Positions 1-6,337 of a DNA stretch of 6,337 bases are shown here, piece after piece. Position 1 is the first letter of the stretch, and every line of letters starts with the position of its first letter. The notes below the pieces were generated by a model, which did not search any database, was not told the origin of the DNA, and saw nothing but the letters and a program-made list of their open reading frames with translations. The translations under genes were made by a program, and so were the position numbers. The DNA lies in NCBI GenBank assembly GCA_003695605.1, contig RFIK01000096.1:1-6337 (forward strand). Direction: 5' to 3'. This DNA is from Chlorobiota bacterium (lineage in GTDB: Bacteria; Bacteroidota; Ignavibacteria; Kapaibacteriales; NICIL-2).

Positions 1-2907
1 CCATTTGCAATCTACTCTTACGGGGGAAGCAATTACGATTCGTATGGCCACCCGACCAGTGCAGCATTCAATGTTCAGCTACCGGATACAATTCCGCCAG
101 TGCCGCGCTACATCGTCAACTGTGATGGTTCGGTCAGTGGGGTCTCCGGTGGCGACGCTGAAGTGATTGATTACCCAAACGACGATCAAATTCGTTCGAA
201 TTTGGCGATGATTTACCTCGATCCAGAACGTACACGGAATTACACGCTCGACTATGATCCGTTCATTCCAGGGGAAACGCGTTCGACACGGTGGCGCCTC
301 ACAGTTGACGATCCAGATCAAGATGCCGTCGCGTACGTGGTATTCCGTGACCGCGCAGGGAACGACACCGTGATTGTGGTCGAGTATAAAGCACGGAAGA
401 TAACGATTCAGCCGAGCGATGTTGATTTCGGAATGCTGCGGAAAGGAGATGTCGCCACGCGGACACTCGAGGTTGTCAATGAAGGATCCGCGCCGATTCG
501 TGTCACACGATTGGAATTCAAAAATGGCGGCCAAGGCGTCTTCGAAATTGTCAATAACCCGATCCCATTCGACCTTCAGCCGCAAGAGCGACGCCAGATC
601 ACCATTCGCTACACTGCTACCAACGATGGCGTTGTCCGCGACTCGATCGGGGTTGGTGATGAGTGTATCTTCCGCTATCGTCGCCTCGTTCTTGGGCAAA
701 CGGGCGAACCAATCATTGACGTTTCTCACCCTGCGGCGCGGCCGCTCGACTTCGGTGACGTGGGGGTCGGTACCTCGCTTACGCGGACGTTTACCGTCTT
801 CAGTCGTGGGACAGTGCGCCTGACCATTACCGGTGCCACGGGGCCAACCGATCCAGCGTTCGTTCCAGAAGCAGCACTTGGTCAAATTTCACCGATCGCA
901 CCACTTGTATTGAGTGAGCACGGTGGCGCAAACGACTTGCGCAATTACTCCGTGACGTTTACGCCAACTGCTGAGCAAAACTATACGGCAACGATCACCT
1001 TTTCAAGTGATGCTAATCGCATTGACTCGGTGGTGTACCTCCGCGGACGCGGCGTCAAGCCGGGTCTTTCAGTGGCGCCACTCGATTTCGGTGAAAAGCG
1101 GATCAATCCTGCGCAGCCGTATCCGTACCTGAACGATTGGCAAACGATAGCGATCCTCGATCCTCGTAATGACGGTACGCAGGCGGTAACAATTCGCGGC
1201 GTCACAGTCAGCAACGATGCCTACGGTAACGGCACGGCGTTCACCTTTGATCCGCCGCTCAACCAAGTGCCCGTCGTGGATATTCCGCCTGGCCAGTCAT
1301 ATTCGAACGTTGTGGGGCGTCCAATCTACGTGTACTTTGCACCACAAGCAGTCGGACTGCATGAAATCACGGTGTCGTTCGATAACAGCACGGGTGAGCC
1401 ACGGACAGCGTTGATCAGAGGGGTCGGTATTGCGCCACGTGTGACGATCACACCCACAGTGACCTTCGGTCCGATCGAAGCAGGCACCACGCCGGACGTC
1501 AAACAGGTAACGGTGACAAACCTTAGCCGCCAGGATTGGCAGTATGCCGATACACTCCATCTCCGCGACCTTGTCCCCGAAGTAGATAGGACTATCGGTA
1601 CTGATGGGACGTACGGGAGTGAGAATTTCACCTTTGATCGCCAGTCACTCAATCTGCCACGTGTTCTCCTCCCAGGGCAGAGTGTGACGTTTGATGCAAG
1701 TTACTTCGTGGCTGTGCCAGGAACCAATATCACTAACACCGCAACGCTCGTCACGCAAAGTGATGCGCTGGAAGAAGCGCGCTCGGTGTGGAATGGCACT
1801 GCGTACAGCGGCGTGGCGCGAATTGATGTTGCACCCGCTTCCGGCGACGTCTGCGTTGGCAGCACGACGAATCTTACCGTCCGCGTTACCAATACCGGTG
1901 ACGTCCCCGTAACGACGCTGACGTTCGTTCGCTTCATGGGTCCTGGTGCGACCATGTTCGGCCAACCGACGAATCTCCCGCTCCCGAATCCGATTCCGAA
2001 AGGTGGAACGTACGATCTCATCGTTCCGTTCACACCCACTGTCCCTGGAGGACCACACACAGCACAGATCGTGCTCCGCATCAACAATGACGCAACGGAG
2101 TACACAGGTGCACTGAGCGGCAATGGTCTCCAACAGACGACACTCGTGGTAACAGTATCCGAGACGTTTGACATCCCGCAAGGAAGCGAGTCGCTGCCGA
2201 AACTTGTTCGCTTCCAGGCCGCGCAGCCTGTCACGATGGGGAACGTAACCTCATTCCGCATGCGTGTGACGTTCGACATTAGCGCATTTGCACCAATCCT
2301 CCAGAATGGACAGCCGGTCATTCGTGTCCTTGGTCCCTTGGCGGCGGCAGGATGGACGGTCGGCAACGATGTCACTGTCTCCTATGATGCAGCAACATCT
2401 CAAGGCATTGTTGAATTTACGCTCAATGGCACAACACCGCTCCGGGTGCAGACAGGTGACGATCTCTTTGGTATTGAACTGACGGCAACAATGCCATCGG
2501 TCCTCCCAACAAACGGTGGATTTCTCGTGAAAGTCGAGCCAGTGAACATCAACGACCAGTGCGTCGTGATCCAAACGCGCGATGGCATCATGCGCATCAA
2601 CCCCGTCTGTGCATTCAACCTCCGCTTTGTCAAGATCACGACAACAAGCTTCAACGTCCGCGTCAATCCGAACCCGATCAATGGTACGGGAGCTGATATA
2701 CGCTTTGGCGTTGGCTACGATGCACCCACGACGCTTGACCTCATCAGCACCAGCGGTGACGTGGTTGCAACGCTCGTCCGCGGGGAGCTGAAAGCTGGCG
2801 AATACACCGTCCGCTTTGTACCGAACGGTATCGCCAGCGGATCGTACATGCTCCGCATGCGCAGTGGTGATTACACCGAGACGGTGCCGATCATCATCGA
2901 AAAATAA
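1..2907 (+). CDS. Large secreted choice-of-anchor-D (ASH) repeat protein with T9SS sorting domain, 5' end missing
   Basis: The reading frame is open from the first base, so this is the last 968 residues of a longer protein; the GTG at 100 is an internal Val codon, not a start. Window residues 1-24 (PFAIYSYGG, then DSYGHP) resemble the end of an IgGFc-binding-like N-terminal domain. Residues ~29-130 form an HYR-like beta domain (DTIPP, RSNLAMIYLD, DRAGND). Five ASH/choice-of-anchor-D beta-sandwiches follow, starting near 134, 238, 354, 480 and 605; most open with a 'DFG/TFG' strand plus a 'V.N.G' strand and close on a 'GxG' turn. Residues ~710-880 look cohesin-like (MRVTFDIS strand). Residues ~881-968 match a T9SS type A sorting domain (VRVNPNP at 886-892, GSYMLRM near 947). 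The signal peptide must lie off the left edge. The inferred role is a cell-surface or secreted structural or adhesive protein; no catalytic motif is visible and the ligand is unknown. The coding frame and T9SS class are firm; individual domain borders are approximate. Confidence 0.9.
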   Translation, partial: PFAIYSYGGSNYDSYGHPTSAAFNVQLPDTIPPVPRYIVNCDGSVSGVSGGDAEVIDYPNDDQIRSNLAMIYLDPERTRNYTLDYDPFIPGETRSTRWRLTVDDPDQDAVAYVVFRDRAGNDTVIVVEYKARKITIQPSDVDFGMLRKGDVATRTLEVVNEGSAPIRVTRLEFKNGGQGVFEIVNNPIPFDLQPQERRQITIRYTATNDGVVRDSIGVGDECIFRYRRLVLGQTGEPIIDVSHPAARPLDFGDVGVGTSLTRTFTVFSRGTVRLTITGATGPTDPAFVPEAALGQISPIAPLVLSEHGGANDLRNYSVTFTPTAEQNYTATITFSSDANRIDSVVYLRGRGVKPGLSVAPLDFGEKRINPAQPYPYLNDWQTIAILDPRNDGTQAVTIRGVTVSNDAYGNGTAFTFDPPLNQVPVVDIPPGQSYSNVVGRPIYVYFAPQAVGLHEITVSFDNSTGEPRTALIRGVGIAPRVTITPTVTFGPIEAGTTPDVKQVTVTNLSRQDWQYADTLHLRDLVPEVDRTIGTDGTYGSENFTFDRQSLNLPRVLLPGQSVTFDASYFVAVPGTNITNTATLVTQSDALEEARSVWNGTAYSGVARIDVAPASGDVCVGSTTNLTVRVTNTGDVPVTTLTFVRFMGPGATMFGQPTNLPLPNPIPKGGTYDLIVPFTPTVPGGPHTAQIVLRINNDATEYTGALSGNGLQQTTLVVTVSETFDIPQGSESLPKLVRFQAAQPVTMGNVTSFRMRVTFDISAFAPILQNGQPVIRVLGPLAAAGWTVGNDVTVSYDAATSQGIVEFTLNGTTPLRVQTGDDLFGIELTATMPSVLPTNGGFLVKVEPVNINDQCVVIQTRDGIMRINPVCAFNLRFVKITTTSFNVRVNPNPINGTGADIRFGVGYDAPTTLDLISTSGDVVATLVRGELKAGEYTVRFVPNGIASGSYMLRMRSGDYTETVPIIIEK
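400..2127 (+). repeat. Tandem array of five divergent ASH/choice-of-anchor-D domains (protein-level repeat)
   Basis: Five successive modules of roughly 105-126 residues begin at about nt 400, 712, 1060, 1438 and 1813. The first four open with a short strand leading to a 'DFG' or 'TFG' turn (VDFGML, LDFGDV, LDFGEK, VTFGPI). The fifth instead has a Cys-bearing opening (GDVCVGS), followed by the usual VRVTNTGDVPV strand. Modules 2 to 5 end in a Gly-rich turn (RGRG, RGVG, WNGT, SGNG). The DNA itself shows no long identical repeat, so the array is old and diverged rather than a recent duplication. ASH-type domains usually act as spacers or binding modules in extracellular and ciliary proteins; a spacer or stalk role here is inference. 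Confidence 0.6.
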
Positions 2908-2932
2908 GCGCGCACGGTGACGCGAGGTGTTT

Positions 2933-2970
2933 CGGTTTGCCTCTCCCCACGATCGGGGAGAGGCAAATCG
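2933..2970 (+). terminator. Long GC-rich stem-loop after the T9SS protein gene, possible terminator without U-tract
   Basis: The arms at 2936-2948 and 2955-2967 are perfect 13-bp complements (TTTGCCTCTCCCC / GGGGAGAGGCAAA) around a 6-nt loop (ACGATC). One G:U and two more G:C pairs extend the stem to 2933 and 2970 in + strand RNA. The hairpin begins 26 nt after the stop codon at 2905-2907. The bases after it (CTTCTTGACAAC) are not a T-run, and neither strand has one, so it is not a textbook intrinsic terminator. It may stop or pause transcription, protect the 3' end of the upstream mRNA, or be a dispersed palindromic repeat. The 16-bp extension works only in the + strand transcript, because G:U becomes A:C on the other strand, which weakly favours a role in + strand RNA. 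Confidence 0.55.
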
Positions 2971-3051
2971 CTTCTTGACAACAAGGGAGCTACTCCGTTC
3001 GTCTTTTGCGTCGAATTCCAAGTTCGTGTCCCACCTTTTCATCAAACTGCA

Positions 3052-4653
3052 ATGAACGCCACATTCAAGCGGAGCCAGTTCCTTCGCGCAGTAGCACTCG
3101 TCGGGATTGGCATCGTGGCAGGCATCCTCCTTGTCGCTGAGCTCTCGAGCATTCCAATGGCTCAGCTTTTCGGGCAGAGCGTCCGGGACATCGGTGCCAA
3201 GCAACCGCCTATCAAAGTTCCCGACAACGTCCGTGCGTTCAACGATGCCTTCGTTGCAGCTGCAAATGCTGTTCAGCCAACGGTGGTGTACATTGAAGTG
3301 CTCAGCAAAGACCGTGGCGAACCAACGCCCGATGACATCTTCCGATTTTTTAGTCCGTGGGATGACGAAGATTTCTTCCGTCCGTTCCGTCCTCGCGAGC
3401 GGAGCCAGGAAGAGAGCGATGGCACCAAGCGCAAGCGAAATGTCCCAATCGGACAAGGCTCGGGTGTGATCATCACCAGCGATGGCTACATTGTCACGAA
3501 TAACCATGTCATCGCTGGGGCGACTGCAGATGGGGGTATTCGAGTCCGGCTCAGTGATAAGCGAGAGTTTACTGCCAAGCTCATTGGGCGTGATTCGCTC
3601 ACGGACGTTGCCGTCATCAAAATTGACGCCAAAGACCTGCCCGTTGCCTATCTCGGCACAAGCGACGACATCAAGATCGGCGAGTGGGTTATCGCTGTTG
3701 GCAATCCGCTCGTGATGCTCAATTCAACAGTGACAGCCGGCATCATTAGTGCGGTTGGTCGAGGCGGAATGGGACTCAATCGCGGAAATTTCGCAATTGA
3801 AAACTACATCCAAACCGATGCTGCAATCAACCCTGGCAACAGCGGCGGTGGCTTGTTCACACTCGACGGCAAGCTCATCGGCATCAACACTGCGATTGCG
3901 AGCGGAACGGGCTACTTCGCCGGCTATGGATTTGCAATTCCAGTGGACATTGTGCGCAAAGTCGCGCTCGACTTGATCAACTACGGCAAAGTCAACCGCG
4001 CATACATCGGCGTTACGATTCGCGCAGTGGACGATACCGACGCAAAAGGCCTTGGGCTGCCGAAAGTGCAAGGTGTCATCGTCAACGATATCATCAAGCA
4101 TTCGCCTGCAGATAAGGCGGGATTGAAAACGCAGGATGTGATTTTAGAGCTCGATGGCACACCGGTCAATTCGCCAAATCAGTTGCAGACGCTCATTCTC
4201 CAGAACAGACCTGGGGATAAAGTCAAGCTCCGAATTTGGCGCGATGGAAAAGAGCTCGTCAAGGAAGTTCGGCTCGAAGCGCGTGATGAATCAGTTGCCG
4301 CAACAGATAAATCTGCTGAACCCAGCCCAGGCGAATCTCCCGATACCAAAGGCCCGGTACGCTTCGATGATCTTGGCTTTTCTGTCGCACCGCTCCGCCC
4401 TGAAACCAAAGACAAACTCGATGTCGCAAGCGGTGTCGAGGTGACCAACGTTGAGCGCTACAGCGAGGCATATATGCGTGGACTGACGCCCAACTCGGTC
4501 ATCCTGAGCGTGGACCGGAAGCCTGTGGATTCGCCAGGACAGCTTCGCTCGATGATCGCAAGCAAAAAACCTGGCGATGTGGTCATGCTCGAGGTCAAAT
4601 CCCAAGTGGGGAAGCAGGTCGTGTCCTTGCGCATCCCATCGAGCGCGAACTGA
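3052..4653 (+). CDS. HtrA/Deg-family (DegP/DegQ-like, Do) periplasmic serine endoprotease with two PDZ domains
   Basis: This complete gene encodes 533 residues of an ATP-independent protease and chaperone for misfolded envelope proteins. The N-terminus has basic residues (MNATFKRSQFLR) followed by a hydrophobic helix at about 13-32, which fits a signal anchor or uncleaved signal peptide; no lipobox Cys is present. The trypsin-like domain spans about 62-310 with the full triad: His152 (TNNHVI), Asp185 (LTDVAVIK) and Ser264 (NPGNSGG). A charged, Phe-rich loop at 92-130 (DDIFRFF, DEDFFRPF, then KRKR) matches the family's flexible LA-loop region. PDZ1 lies at about 317-410 (YIGV at 318-321), a Ser/Pro/Glu-rich linker at 411-436, and PDZ2 at about 437-530. 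Two PDZ domains place it with DegP/DegQ rather than single-PDZ DegS. I chose ATG 3052: the in-frame GTG at 2917 would add 45 residues encoded across the stem-loop and bury the signal anchor. No Shine-Dalgarno precedes the ATG, as is usual in Bacteroidetes. degP, degQ and htrA cannot be told apart here, so no symbol is given. Confidence 0.96.
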   Translation: MNATFKRSQFLRAVALVGIGIVAGILLVAELSSIPMAQLFGQSVRDIGAKQPPIKVPDNVRAFNDAFVAAANAVQPTVVYIEVLSKDRGEPTPDDIFRFFSPWDDEDFFRPFRPRERSQEESDGTKRKRNVPIGQGSGVIITSDGYIVTNNHVIAGATADGGIRVRLSDKREFTAKLIGRDSLTDVAVIKIDAKDLPVAYLGTSDDIKIGEWVIAVGNPLVMLNSTVTAGIISAVGRGGMGLNRGNFAIENYIQTDAAINPGNSGGGLFTLDGKLIGINTAIASGTGYFAGYGFAIPVDIVRKVALDLINYGKVNRAYIGVTIRAVDDTDAKGLGLPKVQGVIVNDIIKHSPADKAGLKTQDVILELDGTPVNSPNQLQTLILQNRPGDKVKLRIWRDGKELVKEVRLEARDESVAATDKSAEPSPGESPDTKGPVRFDDLGFSVAPLRPETKDKLDVASGVEVTNVERYSEAYMRGLTPNSVILSVDRKPVDSPGQLRSMIASKKPGDVVMLEVKSQVGKQVVSLRIPSSAN

Positions 4654-4692
4654 CGTCGCGCACCGCTAACCCTACTCTGCCGTATTGCTGTG

Positions 4693-4719
4693 GGGCAGGC
4701 CAATGCGCAGTGCCTGCCC
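4693..4719. terminator. Hairpin between convergent genes, possible weak bidirectional terminator
   Basis: Eight-base arms (GGGCAGGC at 4693-4700, GCCTGCCC at 4712-4719) flank an 11-nt loop that itself holds the palindrome TGCGCA. On the + strand the stem is followed by only TTT (4720-4722), and the minus strand has no T-run. It sits 39 nt after the protease stop and 6 nt beyond the stop of the minus-strand propeller gene, where a shared terminator for two converging transcripts would be expected. The remaining bases of this 72-bp gap show nothing recognisable. Confidence 0.45.
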
Positions 4720-4725
4720 TTTCAG

Positions 4726-6337
4726 CTACCGAACTTTGATGAGTACTCCACTGGCTTTGTAACTCTCCCAAAGGACGCGGTAAAAGTACATCCCTGGCGG
4801 GAGCGACCCCAGGTCGGTCGGGGTCAGGAGAAGTGGGATGACTCCCGCTTGGCTTGGTTGTAGACGTTGCTCAGAAAGCTTTCGCCCGAGTGCATCGTAT
4901 AGCTCGAGTACGAGTGCACCGCCACTGCGCGGCAGGTGGACACGAATGAGCGCATAGTCCGTGGTGGGAGTGGGCAATGGGCTTTCCACGAGAAAATCGC
5001 TCGGTACACGTTGCTGAAAATCTGCACCGAGCGCACCGGCGCTGAGCGTACACAAAAAGATTCCGCCACCGTGTGTGCCGAGTACGGTCAGCCCATCACT
5101 GGAGCGAACGTCAATTGCTTCGACGGGGAGCACACCCAGGGTCGTTTGTCCCAGTGGTTGCCATGCTGTCTGCGCCGAGAGCGAGTCGGCTACGAATGCA
5201 CCAATGCTTGTGCCCGCAACGTAGAGCCGCTTGCCATTCTGGACAATCGAGCGCACAACCCGCACCGATGGCCCCCAGCCGCTCGAATCTTCTTCGAGCG
5301 ATCCGCCAATCCACTGCCACGTGGTACCGCCATCCCATGTTGTCAGAATGCTGGGAAGGGTGTAGTTCGAGATCGTCGCGATGATGCGGTTTGGATCGGC
5401 TTCATCCCAATCAATAGCAGCGATGAATGCACCCTCCGGGATTGGTGCAGTGGTAAACTGCTCGACCTGACCAGTTGTGAGGTGGCAGCGATAGAGCCGC
5501 CCTTCTGCAGTACCAGCCAACGCAATCCCATCACGCACCGCCAGTGTTGTAATCAGGTCTGGGCGAGGAAGCACCGCAGCGTGCGTCCAGGCTGGGTCGA
5601 ACGAGCCATTGGAATATCCAAGCCGATAGAGCGCGTTATCGAGTGCTAAAATCACTGCGTGGAGCGATTCATCATAGGCGACTTCAGTGACGAATGCTCT
5701 GCCACTGCGCGGTGGAGAAGGCATCGAAAGCAGATTCGTCCTCTCATCGAGTGCATAAACGCTGCCAAACTGCGAGGATGCAATAATGAGCTTGCCTGCT
5801 TCTGCAACCAGGACTCGGCAGCCATCGCCGCCGTAGGCAAAGCTCCAGGGTTCGCCGTACATCGCGCTGGGTGTGTACCAGTTGCTGTTGTCCTGGAATC
5901 CTGCGATGACAAAGCGGCTTGCCGGCACAGCACGGTTGACCGCGACGTGGTAGGCTTGCGTTGTGGTCAAGCCATCGTTGAGCGCTTCCCACCAGGCTCC
6001 GTCGGTTGCCAACGGCGTTGTGGTTCGGTAGATACCGCCATCGGTAGCTGCATAGAGCTGCCCTGGACTGTTGGGTGGAAATACCAGTGCGTGGACGTCT
6101 GGGTGCAACGAGCCGGGTTCTACCCGGTAAGGATAGCCCCCAAGGTGAATTGCCGATGAAACGCATCCATCGAGCGAGAGAAAAACATCAGTGCTGCCGA
6201 CGTACACTACATTCGGATTCTGGGGATGCACCGCCAGGGCCATGCAATACCCGCCGAGTGTCTCCAGTGGCGATTGCTGCGGGTTTCTCAAGCGATCGAG
6301 CCATGCGGAGCGATCTACCCAGGATTCCGCCGAGGTC
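4726..6337 (-). CDS. Secreted BNR/sortilin-like beta-propeller protein with T9SS C-terminal sorting domain, 5' end missing
   Basis: The minus-strand frame is open to the right edge, so 536 residues of a longer protein are seen. The TTG at 6289-6291 is not taken as the start, because homologous-looking sequence (SAESWVDRSAWLDRL) continues upstream of it. Propeller-type blades are visible: AVHPQNPNVVYVGS (35-48), HPDVHAL (78-84) leading to ATDGGIYRT (97-105), NDGLTTTQAYHVAV (120-133), GFQDNS (146-151), YGGDG (168-172), and an Asp box TWDGGTTW (333-340). This order (HxDxHAL, ATDGG, N.GL..TQ, QDN, GGDG) is typical of the large BNR-repeat/Vps10-sortilin-like extracellular proteins of Bacteroidetes and Chlorobi. 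The last 91 residues (446-536) fit a T9SS type A sorting domain (LELYDALGRKL, PPGMYFYRVL, ending GVLIKVR), though the usual PNP motif reads PLPTP at 453-457. The inferred role is a surface or secreted beta-propeller; no enzyme activity can be assigned. It converges on the protease gene and is therefore transcribed separately. Confidence 0.92.
   Translation of the reverse strand, partial: TSAESWVDRSAWLDRLRNPQQSPLETLGGYCMALAVHPQNPNVVYVGSTDVFLSLDGCVSSAIHLGGYPYRVEPGSLHPDVHALVFPPNSPGQLYAATDGGIYRTTTPLATDGAWWEALNDGLTTTQAYHVAVNRAVPASRFVIAGFQDNSNWYTPSAMYGEPWSFAYGGDGCRVLVAEAGKLIIASSQFGSVYALDERTNLLSMPSPPRSGRAFVTEVAYDESLHAVILALDNALYRLGYSNGSFDPAWTHAAVLPRPDLITTLAVRDGIALAGTAEGRLYRCHLTTGQVEQFTTAPIPEGAFIAAIDWDEADPNRIIATISNYTLPSILTTWDGGTTWQWIGGSLEEDSSGWGPSVRVVRSIVQNGKRLYVAGTSIGAFVADSLSAQTAWQPLGQTTLGVLPVEAIDVRSSDGLTVLGTHGGGIFLCTLSAGALGADFQQRVPSDFLVESPLPTPTTDYALIRVHLPRSGGALVLELYDALGRKLSEQRLQPSQAGVIPLLLTPTDLGSLPPGMYFYRVLWESYKASGVLIKVR

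Noticed and set aside
100..102. GTG as the start of the first gene
   Set aside because: The frame is open and protein-like back to base 1, with IgGFc-like sequence (YSYGG, DSYGHP) before the GTG.
79..885. 268-residue antisense open frame opposite the ASH protein gene
   Set aside because: It shows the same codon-aligned shadow effect. The translation has no recognisable motif, signal or hydrophobic core, while the + strand protein is a clear beta-rich secreted protein.
2975..3008. Possible promoter for the protease: TTGACA at 2975-2980, and TTTG at 3005-3008 as part of a Bacteroidetes TAnnTTTG element
   Set aside because: No -10-like hexamer lies 16-18 bp after TTGACA. The TTTG lacks the TA of the -7 element, and the TTG-to-element spacing is about 23 bp rather than about 19. 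A promoter is likely in this gap, but I cannot place it.
2251..3507. 418-residue antisense open frame spanning the end of the ASH protein gene, the intergenic gap and the start of the protease gene
   Set aside because: It lies codon-on-codon opposite two real genes that share one phase. Stops there would need sense TTA, CTA or TCA codons, which are rare in these genes. The product is rich in Cys, His and Arg with no domain-like pattern.
4936..5649. 237-residue + strand open frame opposite the propeller gene
   Set aside because: It is exactly codon-aligned with the minus-strand gene, has a composition typical of a shadow frame and has no domain. The minus frame carries clear propeller and sorting-domain motifs.
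6289..6291. TTG as the start of the propeller gene
   Set aside because: In-frame sequence with propeller-family character continues to the window edge, and no signal peptide follows the TTG as a secreted protein would require.
1..6337. A new defence system, CRISPR array, insertion sequence, retron-like RNA or integration site
   Set aside because: There are no regularly spaced repeats, no transposase, reverse transcriptase or nuclease motifs, no tRNA and no target-site duplications. Gaps between genes are only 144 and 72 bp and hold simple hairpins.

Overview
The window (about 54% GC by eye) looks like chromosomal DNA from a Bacteroidetes/Chlorobi-group bacterium, most plausibly the Kapabacteria/Ignavibacteria side. 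This rests on two large secreted proteins with C-terminal regions of the type IX secretion (T9SS) sorting kind, the N-terminal IgGFc-like and choice-of-anchor-D architecture of the first, and the lack of a Shine-Dalgarno sequence before the one start codon that is visible. The taxonomic placement is inference from protein style; there is no rRNA or other marker gene.

Layout. Positions 1-2907 (+) hold the 3' part of a very large surface or secreted protein: the end of an IgGFc-binding-like domain, an HYR-like beta domain, five tandem ASH/choice-of-anchor-D beta-sandwiches, a cohesin-like module and a T9SS sorting domain. A 144-bp gap (2908-3051) contains a long, nearly perfect stem-loop. Positions 3052-4653 (+) encode a complete HtrA/Deg-family serine protease with an N-terminal membrane segment, an intact His-Asp-Ser triad and two PDZ domains. 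A 72-bp gap (4654-4725) between convergent genes holds a second, weaker hairpin. Positions 4726-6337 (-) hold the 3' part of a secreted BNR/sortilin-like beta-propeller protein that also ends in a T9SS-like sorting domain; its start lies beyond the right edge.

How they fit together. The two outer genes are probable T9SS cargo: exported by Sec, folded in the periplasm, passed across the outer membrane and trimmed at the C-terminus. The HtrA protease is a periplasmic quality-control enzyme that could act on such large cargo, but nothing in the sequence ties it to them beyond adjacency. I see no mobile element, CRISPR array, tRNA, rRNA, toxin-antitoxin pair or defence system. This is mostly ordinary accessory and housekeeping content, and the findings are modest.
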